Assembly (NCBI GenBank): GCA_963772335.1
Contig: CAVYXF010000008.1
Span: forward strand, 124,001 to 188,000
Length of the DNA stretch: 64,000 nucleotides
Direction: 5' to 3'
From: CAVYXF01 sp963772335
Lineage (GTDB): Bacteria; Pseudomonadota; Alphaproteobacteria; Rhizobiales; Rhodomicrobiaceae
This document shows, one piece after another, positions 50,811-60,334 of the stretch. Within the stretch, counting starts at the first letter, position 1. Every line of letters begins with the position of its first letter. The notes beneath the pieces were generated by a model. The model was not told the DNA's origin and did no database searches. It saw only the letters and a program-made list of their open reading frames with translations. The translations under genes and the position numbers were made by a program.

Positions 50811-51099
50811 GTTTTTGCGGATCTGATCGCCGGAATCGCACGCAGTGATCGGCAGGCGACTTGCGGATACTTTTCTGTTCATGCCGGCTTCCACCGCACC
50901 TCAGCCACCTTACACCAAATAGCCTTCGCTCCGGCCGTCGATGCCCCTCGCCGACGCCTGCCGTCTGCTCTCGTCCACGCTTGGATTTGCATGTTGCTTG
51001 ATGCTTGCGCGCCGGACCCCAGCTGCGTTGGCTTCGCGAAACCCAGCCATGATAGTTCAGCATGCGAACGTGAGATGGCGGTGAAATTGCGAGGCTGCG

Positions 51100-53556
51100 A
51101 TGAAAGGACGAAAGGCAATGCACGCTGGGCCGGGCCAGGCCCTGCAGCGGCAGCTTGCGGTGGCGGTGCGCCTTCTCCAGGCTGGGCGATTGGCCGAGGC
51201 GCGCGCAGCCTACCAAAAGGTCCTTGCCACAGACCCGCGCAGCGTTCTGGCGATGCATCATCTCGCCATCGTCGAGCATCAGCTCGGGTTCAGCGATGCG
51301 GCCCTCGAACGGTTGCAGCAATGCCTAAGTCTCAAGCCGGGCTATGCCGCAGCGCATTCGGATATCGGCGTCATTCTCATGCAGCTCGGACGCGATCAGG
51401 ATGCGATTGCAGCCTTGCAGCAAGCCATCCGCCTCAATCCGCGCCTCGCCGCGGCGCATTGCAATCTCGGCGACCTCATGCAACGACGCGGCGATGCGCA
51501 GGCCGCGGAAAGCGCGTACAGCAAGGCGTTGGCATTGCAGCCGAATTTCGCCGCAGCGCATGCCGGGCGTGCCGATTGTCTGATGGCGTTGGCGCGGCTG
51601 GCCGAGGCGCGCCAGGCCTGCGAAACCGCGATCCGCCTCGCGCCGAAGCTGGCTCCAGCCTACGGCGTAATGGGCGCCATCCTCCACAAGGAACACAAGC
51701 ATCTGGAAGCCATCGCCGCCTATCACCACGCCCTCCAGCTGGATCCCACAGCGGCCGTCGTGCATACCCGTCTCGGCAATGTTCTCAGAGACGCAGGCCA
51801 GCTCGAAGACTCTGTCGCCGCGCATGAGGCAGCGCTTCGGGCCGACTATGCCTGCGCACCGGCCTGGTGCAATCTGGCGCTCACCTTTCAGGCGCTCGGC
51901 CGCATCGAGGAGGCCCGCGACGCTTTCCTGAGGGCGGTGGAGATCAAGCCGGACTTTAGCGATGCGCTCGTCAGTCTCGGCATGCTGCTGCACCGCATGG
52001 GTGCGTTCGATGAGGCCATTACCACGCTTCGCCGCGCTGTGGAGGTGGCGACAGACGCGGCCTATGCCTCGGTCCATCTTGGCGGCGTGCTCAAGGATCA
52101 GGGGCGGCTCGCCGAGGCGGCGGACCACTACCGCGCAAGATTTGAGGCCTGTGCCGGCCGGCTTTCGCCGCAGGAGCAGTACGACTATTGCAATGTCCGC
52201 CGTCATATCTGCGACTGGGAGGGGCTGGAAGAGGCAGAGCGGGCGGCCATCGACGCCGTCAAGGCGAGCAGTACGCCCATGCCGCCTTTCGCGGCGCTGG
52301 CGATGGATTGTGGGCCTGACGATCATCTTGCCTTGGCGCGCCTATGGGCCCGCAGTTTTCGTCCCGCCCAAGCGCCGCTGCGACGCGCAGCACGCCTCAC
52401 ATCGGATAAGCGCAAGATCCGACTCGGCTACCTGTCCGCCGATTTCTTCCAGCACGCAACCGCGAGCCTTATCGCGGAGGTGATCGAGTGCCACGACCGC
52501 GAGCGCTTCGAGCTGTTCGCCTATTGCTACAGTTCGGATGATGGCAGCACCATGCGCCGCAGGCTCATGAACGCCTTTGACCATTTCCAAATCATCGAGC
52601 GGCTGTCGAACGGTGCGGCGGCTGAGCTGATCGCGGGCGACGGCATCGACATTCTGATCGACCTGAAGGGCTACACCCGCCACGCGCGCAGCGCGATCCC
52701 AGCGCTCAGGCCCGCGCCGATCCAGGTCAACTATCTCGGCTATCCCAGTACCATGGGCGCGAGCTTCATCGACTATATCATCGCCGATAATGTGATCGCA
52801 CCGCTGAAGCATCAGCGCTGGTTCGACGAGGCCATCGTTCAGCTTACCGGCTGCTATCAGCCGAATGACCGCATGCGGCAGATCGCGGGGCCGGAGCGAA
52901 CACGCGCCGACTGGGGACTGCCGGATGAAGGCTTCGTGTTTGTTTCCTTCAACAACGCCTACAAGATCACGGCGCCAATTTTCGGCATGTGGATGCGACT
53001 GCTCTACCAGGTGAAAGGCAGCGTGCTCTGGCTGCTCGATGCCAATCCAGTCGCCAAGGACAATCTAAGGCGGGAGGCCGCGCAACGCGGCATCGATCCG
53101 GCCCGACTGGTCTTTGCACCCAAGATCCCGAGTGCCGAGCATCTCGGCCGCTATGCGCTTGGCGACCTGTTTCTCGACAATTCGCCCGTCAACGCGCACA
53201 CCACCGCGAGTGAAGCGCTATGGTCGGGCCTGCCGGTCGTGACCCTGCTCGGCGAGGTATTTGTCGGCCGCGTGGCCGCTAGCCTCCTCCATGCCTGCGG
53301 CGCGCCGGACCTGATCGCCGAGTCATCGGCGGACTATGAGTCCATAGCCCTGCGGCTTGCTACGAACCCCGCCGAACTGCAGGCAATACGTAAGCGCCTC
53401 ATCGCCGCCAGAGACAAGGCGCCGCTTTTCGACACACCGCGTTACACTCGCGATCTCGAAGCGGCCTTCCTTCATATGTTTCGGCGCCATGAGGCAGGGC
53501 AAACGCCGGCGCCATTTGCCGTCGAGGACCTCGCCGCTCCGGGCGCCGGCTGGTAG
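51100..53556 (+). CDS. TPR-containing O-GlcNAc-transferase-like glycosyltransferase (GT41)
   Basis: An 818-aa protein. Residues about 10-390 hold about ten TPRs (AEARAAYQKVLATDPRSVL, AIAALQQAIRLNPRLAAAH, AVEIKPDFSDALVSLG). The rest is a GT41 domain: KIRLGYLSADFFQHATASLI, IDILIDLKGYTRHARSAI, PIQVNYLGYPSTMGASFIDY and DLFLDNSPVNAHTTASEALW-type UDP-sugar loop. It is thus an SPY/OGT-type protein glycosyltransferase. In bacteria these modify a few proteins, often flagellin or adhesins; none is encoded nearby. GCGAGG stands 5 bases before ATG 51100. Confidence 0.92.
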   Translation: MKGRKAMHAGPGQALQRQLAVAVRLLQAGRLAEARAAYQKVLATDPRSVLAMHHLAIVEHQLGFSDAALERLQQCLSLKPGYAAAHSDIGVILMQLGRDQDAIAALQQAIRLNPRLAAAHCNLGDLMQRRGDAQAAESAYSKALALQPNFAAAHAGRADCLMALARLAEARQACETAIRLAPKLAPAYGVMGAILHKEHKHLEAIAAYHHALQLDPTAAVVHTRLGNVLRDAGQLEDSVAAHEAALRADYACAPAWCNLALTFQALGRIEEARDAFLRAVEIKPDFSDALVSLGMLLHRMGAFDEAITTLRRAVEVATDAAYASVHLGGVLKDQGRLAEAADHYRARFEACAGRLSPQEQYDYCNVRRHICDWEGLEEAERAAIDAVKASSTPMPPFAALAMDCGPDDHLALARLWARSFRPAQAPLRRAARLTSDKRKIRLGYLSADFFQHATASLIAEVIECHDRERFELFAYCYSSDDGSTMRRRLMNAFDHFQIIERLSNGAAAELIAGDGIDILIDLKGYTRHARSAIPALRPAPIQVNYLGYPSTMGASFIDYIIADNVIAPLKHQRWFDEAIVQLTGCYQPNDRMRQIAGPERTRADWGLPDEGFVFVSFNNAYKITAPIFGMWMRLLYQVKGSVLWLLDANPVAKDNLRREAAQRGIDPARLVFAPKIPSAEHLGRYALGDLFLDNSPVNAHTTASEALWSGLPVVTLLGEVFVGRVAASLLHACGAPDLIAESSADYESIALRLATNPAELQAIRKRLIAARDKAPLFDTPRYTRDLEAAFLHMFRRHEAGQTPAPFAVEDLAAPGAGW

Positions 53557-53588
53557 GGGGCTTTCTTACCCCGGATCGTTGGTGAGAA

Positions 53589-53700
53589 GGGGGACCTTCG
53601 AGGCCCCTTTCGGTACGGCGATAAAGCGGAATGCGCCTTTTGTTTGCGCATCAGATTTGCCCGAAAGGTGGTTTCCAGCCCCACTTTCGTGGGGCCATGC
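53589..53700. terminator. Two hairpins between convergent OGT-like and TIGR02302 genes
   Basis: GGGGACCTTCGAGGCCCC followed by TTTC (from about 53590) lies 33 bp after the OGT stop. CCCCAC-TTTC-GTGGGG (53679-53694), with T-runs on the plus side soon after, is a clean 6-bp stem next to the end of the opposite gene. Together they probably end both transcripts. Confidence 0.55.
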
Positions 53701-53717
53701 TTTTCGGGTCTAATGCG

Positions 53718-56384
53718 CTAGAACCGCTCGATCAGCCGATCGATATAATCCAGTTCGGCCGGCGGGCGCGTTGCTTCACCGAGACGCCGGCGCAGCTCCT
53801 CCAGGATTTCGCGTGCGCGCTGAACATCAGCCTCCTCCGGCACCTTGACGCTGTCGCCGGTGTCGGGTTGCTGGGTGGGCAGCGGCCGCCCAAGCGGATC
53901 CCGCGAGCCATTGGCATTGGCGCGGCCCTGCTGGCCCGAGGAGCTCATCATCTGCTCGGCCATGGATTTGGCGCCTTGGCGCAGCTTATCCAGGGCCAAC
54001 GTCTGCTGCTCGGTGGCACGCTCGCCATTCTCTTGGCCGAGCGCCTCGCCCGCCTTGCCCATCGCCTGGCCGGCGCCGTCAAGCTGGTCGGGCGGGTTGG
54101 CCCCCATGCCCTTCAGCTTGTCCATCATCTCGCGAAGGGCCTTCTCCAGGTCGGCTTGGCGCTGCCCGAGGCCGGGGAACGGGCTGTCACCGTTCTCACC
54201 CTCGCCCTGACCCTGCTGCTGGCCCTTTTGCCCTTGCTGGCCCCGCTGACCTTTTTGGCCGCGCTGGCCCTGCTGACCCATCTGGCCTTGGCGTCCGCGC
54301 TGCCCTTGCTGGCTGCGTTGCCCTTGCTGCTGCTGTTGCTGCTCATCGTCATCGCCCATCTCGCCGCGGTCTTGCTGCTGCTGGGCGCGATAGGTCTCAT
54401 CGAGAAGCTGCTGCTGCTTCTGAATCATGTCTGCGAGGCCATCGAGCATGTTCATCATCTCTTGGCCTTGCTGCCCTTGTGCCTGCTGGCGGCCGTTCTG
54501 GGCATTCTCCAAGATATCGCGCAGCTCGCTGAGCATCTGCCGGGCGGCATCCTTGGAGCCGGTGCGTGCCAGATCCTCGATCCGCTTCAGCATCCGCTCC
54601 AGATCCTGGGGCGTGACCACGCGCTGGTTCGGCGAGATCGGATTGCGCGGATTGAAATTCGGGTTCTGCATGGCCTGCTTGGCCAAACCTTCGAGGAATT
54701 TGTTCAGCGCCGTACGCAGCTCCTCCATCAGCCGCTTAATCTCTTCGTCCGATGCGCCTTCCTCAAGCGCCTTCATAAGCTCTTCCTGGGCGGCGCGAAG
54801 TTGACGCTCGGCGTCAGAGAGGTCGCCATCCTCGATGTGGACGGCAATCGACCAGAGCATATCGGCCGCGCTCTCCAGCTCCTCCCGTTCGCTATGGCTG
54901 TTCAGGCGCCAGTAGGCGGCGCGCATGGCGAGATAGATACTGGTCTCCGGCGTGAAAATCTCAGGCGCAAGAGTGAGCGCATCGATGGCGCGGGCGACGA
55001 CATCCTTGCGGTCGGGCCGATCGACAAGGAGCTTGCGCTGCTCGATGAGGGCACGCGCAAGCGGCTTGGTGAACTGGCGCTCCGGCAAGGAGATGGTTTG
55101 CGGCTCGCTGTGCCCGCGCTGGCCGGCCTGGTCCCGGGCTTCGAGGGTGACGATGACCGGCAAGCCGGCCCATGGGTGTGAGGTGAGGTCGCGATAAGTC
55201 TGGCCCTGGCCTTCCTTGGTGTTGGCGCGCGGCAGCGTCAAAGGCACCGCCGGCGCCTTGCCGAGCCGTTCGACATCGGCCGGCCGGCTCTTGGCGGTCT
55301 CATCCTCTGGGTCGTCCGTACGGCCGATCAACGCCTCGGCGGAGAGCACGCCATAATCGTCCTCGACCTTGTAACGCAGCTTGAGCGACCCGCGTTGGGC
55401 CTCGGAGAGCGGCTCGGTGAGGGCAATATGCGGCGGCTGATCGGCAACGATGCCGACAGTCCAATGCGCCACCACCGCGCCCTCCTCGAGAAGCTCGATC
55501 TTGGTGTCGCTGTTCAGCGGCTTCTTGAACTCGGCGGTGCTTTCCTTACCCTTGGCGAAGGTCGGCAGCAGGGTTTCCACCTCGGCGCCGGTTGGGGCGA
55601 GCCGCAGGCTGAAGCGGGATGCCTCGGGATGGTTCACGCGGACCGTGAGTTCACTCTTGAACGGAACGGAGACGTTTTCGGCCGCTTTCGCTTCGGTGAT
55701 CAGCTGCTTTGCGCCGTTGGCGAGCATGATTGGCGGCTTGCCGGTATAGATCGGGGGCGTCAGCCAGGCATCGAGGCGCGCCGTCGCGCTCGCCGTCATC
55801 GGCTTGAGGATGAAAGCCGCCTTGACGCGGTCGAAGGCGTCGTCGCGGTTAGCGAGATAGGCGGTCGCCAGCACGAGGAGCAAAAGCGCGCGCAGGGCAA
55901 AGGGATCGCGCAGATCGACGCGCGGATGCGGCCAGCCCGACTTGAGGCGGGCGAAAAGCTTGCCCGTGCGCTCGCGATGGGCAGCCCACAGCGAGCGCGT
56001 GGCCGCAGAGGGCGATTCCGAAAGGGCGTCGTGGTAAGAGGTTGCCGGACGGTGCGGCAGACCCGCCTTGGTCTCGAGATGTCGCAGCGCCTCGATGCGG
56101 CTTGGCCAGCGCACCCGAATGAGCGGGATAAAAGAAATCGCCAGCACGGCGCCGAACGCCCAGAGCGTGCCCTTATGGATCTCATAGGGCAGGTACTGCC
56201 ACAGCCCGAACAGGGACAGGACGACGAACAGCCCCACAACGCCAAGCGGCAGCCAGACCGCGGGCCAAAGTCTGTTCATGGCGAGGACGAAACGGGCGCG
56301 CCGAACCTTGCGCTCCAAGCGCTGTGCCAGGGCCGTCACCTCAGAGCCGCTCGCAGGGGAGGGCTGATCAAATGGCGAACTCAT
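53718..56384 (-). CDS. TIGR02302/DUF4175-family membrane protein
   Basis: An 888-aa alphaproteobacterial protein of unknown function. Three N-terminal membrane segments lie at about 43-65 (LWPAVWLPLGVVGLFVVLSL), 78-98 and 170-190; a soluble domain with Ig-like strands (LDAWLTPPIYTGKPP, VRVNHPEASRFSLRL) follows, then a helical part, and a very Gln-rich stretch near 700-760 (repeats of QQGQRGQKGQ type). The C-terminal part (PLPTQQPDTGDS and EADVQRAREILEELRRRLGE) is typical of the family. It lies downstream of lysA on the same strand (105 bp), as in relatives. Anchored to the inner membrane. Confidence 0.9.
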   Translation of the reverse strand: MSSPFDQPSPASGSEVTALAQRLERKVRRARFVLAMNRLWPAVWLPLGVVGLFVVLSLFGLWQYLPYEIHKGTLWAFGAVLAISFIPLIRVRWPSRIEALRHLETKAGLPHRPATSYHDALSESPSAATRSLWAAHRERTGKLFARLKSGWPHPRVDLRDPFALRALLLLVLATAYLANRDDAFDRVKAAFILKPMTASATARLDAWLTPPIYTGKPPIMLANGAKQLITEAKAAENVSVPFKSELTVRVNHPEASRFSLRLAPTGAEVETLLPTFAKGKESTAEFKKPLNSDTKIELLEEGAVVAHWTVGIVADQPPHIALTEPLSEAQRGSLKLRYKVEDDYGVLSAEALIGRTDDPEDETAKSRPADVERLGKAPAVPLTLPRANTKEGQGQTYRDLTSHPWAGLPVIVTLEARDQAGQRGHSEPQTISLPERQFTKPLARALIEQRKLLVDRPDRKDVVARAIDALTLAPEIFTPETSIYLAMRAAYWRLNSHSEREELESAADMLWSIAVHIEDGDLSDAERQLRAAQEELMKALEEGASDEEIKRLMEELRTALNKFLEGLAKQAMQNPNFNPRNPISPNQRVVTPQDLERMLKRIEDLARTGSKDAARQMLSELRDILENAQNGRQQAQGQQGQEMMNMLDGLADMIQKQQQLLDETYRAQQQQDRGEMGDDDEQQQQQQGQRSQQGQRGRQGQMGQQGQRGQKGQRGQQGQKGQQQGQGEGENGDSPFPGLGQRQADLEKALREMMDKLKGMGANPPDQLDGAGQAMGKAGEALGQENGERATEQQTLALDKLRQGAKSMAEQMMSSSGQQGRANANGSRDPLGRPLPTQQPDTGDSVKVPEEADVQRAREILEELRRRLGEATRPPAELDYIDRLIERF

Positions 56385-56489
56385 AAGATAAAGAATAGCA
56401 TAGTATTGCGGCGCAACAAGCCTCGCCAGCTAGACAAGCTATCACGGCTTGATGAGCACGGGAAAGCTCCTGGAAGGCTTAACAAAAAT

Positions 56490-57761
56490 CTATTTTTCGG
56501 CCAGCCAGGAGGGCATTCGCTCGGCCCGTAGCATGTCCTCATAGCTTGGGCGGGGGCGGATGATTGCCCATTCTGCGCTCTTCACCAGCACCTCTGGGAT
56601 GAGCAGACGGCTGTTATAGGTCGAGGACTGTACCGCCCCGTAGGCGCCGGCCGTCATAATCGCCAGGAGGTCGCCCTCGCCGAGCGGCGGCAGCGGGCGA
56701 TCCTTGGCCAGGAAGTCGCCGGTCTCGCAGACCGGGCCGACCACGTCCTGCTTGACATAATATTCCTGAGACTGGGCCTCCGAAACCGGCCAGATCTCAT
56801 GATGGGCATCGTAAAGGGTTGGGCGGATCAGATCGTTCATCGCCGCATCGACAATGACGAAGCGCTTGGCGCCGGTCACCTTGCTGTAGATCACCCGGGT
56901 GACGAGGATACCGGCATTGCCGGCGATCAGTCGTCCCGGCTCGAACAGCAGCCGGCAGCCAAGGCCGCCCAGCTTCTCCCGGACGATGGCGGCATAAGGT
57001 TCTGGGCGCGGCGGGATCTGCGCTTCCATGTAGGGCACGCCGAGGCCGCCGCCGGCATTGACGAAGCGAATGGAATGGCCGGCGTCGCGCAAGCTACCGA
57101 CCAGCTCGGCGATGAGGCCGAAGGCGTTGGCGAACGGGCCGAGATCGGTGATCTGGCTGCCGATATGCATATGCACGCCTTCGACCGCAATGCCCGGGAG
57201 TTTGGCCGCAAGATCGTAAAGGCCGGGAGAAGCGTCCCACGGCACACCGAATTTGTGTTCGGCTCGGCCAGTCGAGATCTTGTGGTGGGTCTTGGCGTCG
57301 ACATCGGGATTGACGCGGAAGGCGATGCGCGCCGTCGCACCCTTGCCCGCGGCCACCTCAGACAGAGCGCGCAGCTCGGCTTCGGACTCGACATTGAAGG
57401 CGAAAATGCCCTCATCCAGCGCATAGGCCATTTCGGCGCGGGTCTTGCCGACACCGGAGAACACGATGCGCTCGCTCGGCACTCCGGCCGCCCGCGCGCG
57501 GCGCAGCTCGCCTTCGGAGACGACGTCCATTCCCGCACCGAGCCGTCCGAGCGTGCGCAGCACCGCAATGTTCGAATTGGATTTGATCGCGAAACAGATC
57601 AGCGCCTCGCTCGCCGCAAAAGCGTCAGCGAAGACTTTGTAGTGCCGCTCCAGCGTTGCGGTCGAATAGCAATAGAACGGCGTGCCGACCTCGTCTGCGA
57701 GGGCGGACAGGCTGCAAGCTTCGGCATGTAACACGCCGTCCAGATACGCAAAATGATGCAT
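56490..57761 (-). CDS. lysA: Diaminopimelate decarboxylase
   Basis: A 423-aa PLP enzyme for the last step of lysine synthesis. The PLP lysine is probably K60 in CFAIKSNSNIAVL; HIGSQITDLGPF, NAGGGLGVPY, FEPGRLIAGNAG, DAAMNDLIRPTLYDA, PVCETGDFLAKDRPLP and GAYGAVQSSTYNSR are intact. ATG 57761 gives the family length; the frame upstream is Arg-rich and non-coding. It precedes the TIGR02302 gene, as is standard in this order. Confidence 0.96.
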   Translation of the reverse strand: MHHFAYLDGVLHAEACSLSALADEVGTPFYCYSTATLERHYKVFADAFAASEALICFAIKSNSNIAVLRTLGRLGAGMDVVSEGELRRARAAGVPSERIVFSGVGKTRAEMAYALDEGIFAFNVESEAELRALSEVAAGKGATARIAFRVNPDVDAKTHHKISTGRAEHKFGVPWDASPGLYDLAAKLPGIAVEGVHMHIGSQITDLGPFANAFGLIAELVGSLRDAGHSIRFVNAGGGLGVPYMEAQIPPRPEPYAAIVREKLGGLGCRLLFEPGRLIAGNAGILVTRVIYSKVTGAKRFVIVDAAMNDLIRPTLYDAHHEIWPVSEAQSQEYYVKQDVVGPVCETGDFLAKDRPLPPLGEGDLLAIMTAGAYGAVQSSTYNSRLLIPEVLVKSAEWAIIRPRPSYEDMLRAERMPSWLAEK

Positions 57762-57981
57762 GGCATGCACTCGAACAGGCGAGGAAAGAGCTCCTTGCTG
57801 CTTAGCGGGCGCAGAGCGGCGAGGCAAGCGCTTCCTCTGGCGCGCCGGATTGACAAGAGGAGATCGCCGCCCGAGCAACTCTACCCAGACTGCTTCGAAA
57901 AAGCCCCCTCAGGGCGTTCTCGCGTTGGAGCGGTACAGGGCGGGTGCCAAGCAAGCCGGGCGCATCTACCCTGATCCCGTG

Positions 57982-58998
57982 CTAATGCGCGCGGCGGATG
58001 CAGAACTCCACGGCATCGAGCAGCGCCGCCTTCTCAGCCGAGGCCGAGAAAATGGCCAGCGCATCGCACGCAATCGCACCATAATGGCGAGCGCGTTTAA
58101 TGGTGTCCTCGATCGCGGCAGAATTGGCCATATAGCCGATCGCCTGGTCGAGATCACCGCTGCGCATTTCGCCGTGCTCCAGGGTCCGCCGCCAGAATGC
58201 ACGCTCCTCCTCGTTCCCCCGGCGGAAGGACAGAACCACAGGCAAGGTGATCTTGCCTTCGCGGAAATCGTCGCCAACGCTCTTGCCGAGCTGGGCCTGC
58301 TCGCCGGAATAGTCGAGCGCGTCGTCGACGAGCTGAAAGGCGAGACCGATGTTCTTGCCGTAGGAGCGCAGCGCTGCCTGCTCGGCGGCCGAGCGCTCGG
58401 CGATGATCGCGCCCACTTCCGCCGCCGCCGAGAACAAAGCTGCGGTCTTGGCATTGATCACCGCCAGATAGTCGTCCTCGGTGGTGGCGGTGTTCTTGGC
58501 AATGGAGAGCTGGAACACCTCACCTTCCGCAATCACGACGGCGGCGTTCGAGAGCACGCGCAACGCCCCGAGCGAGCCCACCTCCACCATCATCTTGAAG
58601 GCTTGGCCGAGCAGGAAATCCCCAACCAGCACGCTCGCCTCATTGCCCCAGAGCAGCCGTGCGGCAATCTTTCCCCGCCGCAGTTCGCTTTGGTCGACCA
58701 CGTCGTCGTGGAGGAGCGTAGCGGTGTGCATGAACTCGACGCTGGCGGCGAGCTTGACGTGGCCGTCGCCGCGATAGCCGCACAGCTTGGCCGCGGCGAT
58801 GGTGAGCATCGGCCGCATGCGCTTGCCGCCGGAATCGATGAGATGGCGTGCAAGCTCCGGGATCATCTCGACATCGGAGCGCGCCTTCTCGAGGATGATG
58901 CTGTTCACCCCCGCCATATCGTCAGCGACTAGCGCCATGAGGGGCTTCAGCGTGTCATCTGCGGCCCGCTGCTCGTCCAAGGATACGACTACGCCCAA
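57982..58998 (-). CDS. ispB: Polyprenyl (octaprenyl-type) diphosphate synthase
   Basis: A 338-aa trans-prenyltransferase making the quinone side chain. Both aspartate-rich motifs are present in the expected form: LLHDDVVDQSELRRG and FQLVDDALDYSG. The chain length (C40-C50) cannot be told; IspB/SdsA fits. Start ATG 58998 lies in a divergent promoter region with the DUF2007 gene. Supplies the ubiquinone for ETF-driven respiration. Confidence 0.9.
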   Translation of the reverse strand: MGVVVSLDEQRAADDTLKPLMALVADDMAGVNSIILEKARSDVEMIPELARHLIDSGGKRMRPMLTIAAAKLCGYRGDGHVKLAASVEFMHTATLLHDDVVDQSELRRGKIAARLLWGNEASVLVGDFLLGQAFKMMVEVGSLGALRVLSNAAVVIAEGEVFQLSIAKNTATTEDDYLAVINAKTAALFSAAAEVGAIIAERSAAEQAALRSYGKNIGLAFQLVDDALDYSGEQAQLGKSVGDDFREGKITLPVVLSFRRGNEEERAFWRRTLEHGEMRSGDLDQAIGYMANSAAIEDTIKRARHYGAIACDALAIFSASAEKAALLDAVEFCIRRAH

Positions 58999-59205
58999 GG
59001 GGCTCCTCCCGATCCGCGCTTGCTTCTCAATGGCAGTATAGGCGTTGCCGCAAAGCAGGGGTCAAGCATGGAAGCCCTATCTGCGACGAAGTAATCAGAT
59101 TCCGTTCCTTTTCCGGGCGCTCTGCTTTAAAAGCGAGGCTGGCACAGAATTTCATTTCCCTTTCGCACGAGACCGCCCCCGCGTCTTCAAGAGGCACCAG
59201 AGCAC

Positions 59206-59433
59206 ATGAAAGAGCTGATAAGAAGCAATGACTTGGTTCTCTTGTCGTATATCGAAGCGCTCTTGAACGAGGCTGAAATCCCTTACGAAATGGCGGATGA
59301 GCACACCAGCGCCGTGGTCGGCTCGATCGACGCCTCGCCGCGCCGGATCCTGGTGCGCGATCAGGACTGGGCCCGCGCGAAAGAGATCGTCGATGCCGCC
59401 GACGATGCGCCCGCCTCAAGCGATGACGAATGA
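59206..59433 (+). CDS. DUF2007 domain protein
   Basis: A 75-aa single-domain protein: IRSNDLVLLSYIEALLNEAE, EHTSAVVGSIDASPRRILV and QDWARAKEIVDAAD are the DUF2007 pattern (PII-like/thioredoxin-like small fold; called putative signal-transducing protein). GAGG precedes the ATG. The stop lies 11 bases inside the methyltransferase gene, so the two are co-translated. Confidence 0.88.
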   Translation: MKELIRSNDLVLLSYIEALLNEAEIPYEMADEHTSAVVGSIDASPRRILVRDQDWARAKEIVDAADDAPASSDDE

Positions 59434-60274
59434 GGTGGACGAGAGCGGCGGGCTGGTAACGACGGCCGACGCGTTTCTCGGTGGCCAGCTCGTCATCCGC
59501 CAAGCCAAAACAGGGCCGCGTGCAGGCCTCGACGCCGTGTTCCTGGCCGCAGCCTGTCCGGTGAAAGCGGGCGAGACGGTGCTGGAGGCCGGCGCGGGCA
59601 ACGGGATCGTTTCGCTGGCGGTTCTACGCCGCGTGCCTGGCACGACGGTCACGGGCGTCGAGATCGATCCGCGGCTGACCGCGCTGGCGAACGCCAATGC
59701 CGCCGCGAATGGGCTGGCACAGTACGCGCGCTTCATCGAGGGCGATGTGATGCAGCCTTCCAGCACCTTCGCCGGGCGGGGTCTTTCCCCTTCCAGCTTC
59801 GATCATGTCCTTGCCAATCCGCCTTTTCTCTCCGAAAGCGAGGCTCGGCTTTCCCCCGATAGCATGCTGCGCCGCGCGCACGCTGCCTCCTTGCAGGAAT
59901 GGGAAGGCTGGATGCGATTCCTCAGCGCTTTCGCCCGCCCGAAAGGCGTCCTGACCCTGATTCACCGCGCCGATGCGCTGAACCGCCTGATACCGCTCCT
60001 GGAAGGGCGTTTCGGCAGTCTTATTCTGTTTCCGCTGTTTCCGAGGGAAGGCGAGCCGGCCTCCCGCATCATGATTCAGGGCGTCAAGGGCAGCCGCGCG
60101 CCGCTCCAACTGCGGCAAGGCCTGGTCCTGCATAGCGCGGATGGCGCATTTACGCCGGCGGCGCAGGCGGTGCTGCGGGGCGGTGCAAGGCTTGAACTTC
60201 AGGGCGGCGGATCGCATCTCCCGACAGTGGACGAACAGGCCGGCGGAAACTCGTCCACAGGTTGTTCAAGCTAA
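59423..60274 (+). CDS. tRNA1(Val) (adenine-N6)-methyltransferase-like protein
   Basis: A 283-aa SAM-dependent N6-adenine methyltransferase. SAM motif ETVLEAGAGNGIVSLAVLRR is at about 50 and the catalytic NPPF in FDHVLANPPFLSES at about 130. The layout matches TrmN6/YfiC. ATG 59423 overlaps the DUF2007 stop; a longer frame is a shadow. The specific tRNA target is inferred from the family. The last 20 residues (Ser/Gly-rich) extend beyond the core. Confidence 0.88.
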   Translation: MTNEVDESGGLVTTADAFLGGQLVIRQAKTGPRAGLDAVFLAAACPVKAGETVLEAGAGNGIVSLAVLRRVPGTTVTGVEIDPRLTALANANAAANGLAQYARFIEGDVMQPSSTFAGRGLSPSSFDHVLANPPFLSESEARLSPDSMLRRAHAASLQEWEGWMRFLSAFARPKGVLTLIHRADALNRLIPLLEGRFGSLILFPLFPREGEPASRIMIQGVKGSRAPLQLRQGLVLHSADGAFTPAAQAVLRGGARLELQGGGSHLPTVDEQAGGNSSTGCSS

Positions 60275-60334
60275 GCGCTACTCGCAACGCGCACATCTTA
60301 CCCCCTGAAAACCGAGGCTCTTTCCCAAGACTGG

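Noticed and set aside
53631..55181. Long plus-strand frame (516 codons), very Leu-rich, opposite TIGR02302
   Set aside because: The Leu/Ala-rich product is the mirror of the Gln-rich repeats of the minus-strand gene.
57760..58932. Plus-strand 390-codon frame opposite the polyprenyl synthase gene
   Set aside because: The minus strand holds a clear prenyltransferase with both Asp-rich motifs; the other frame has no domain or ribosome site.
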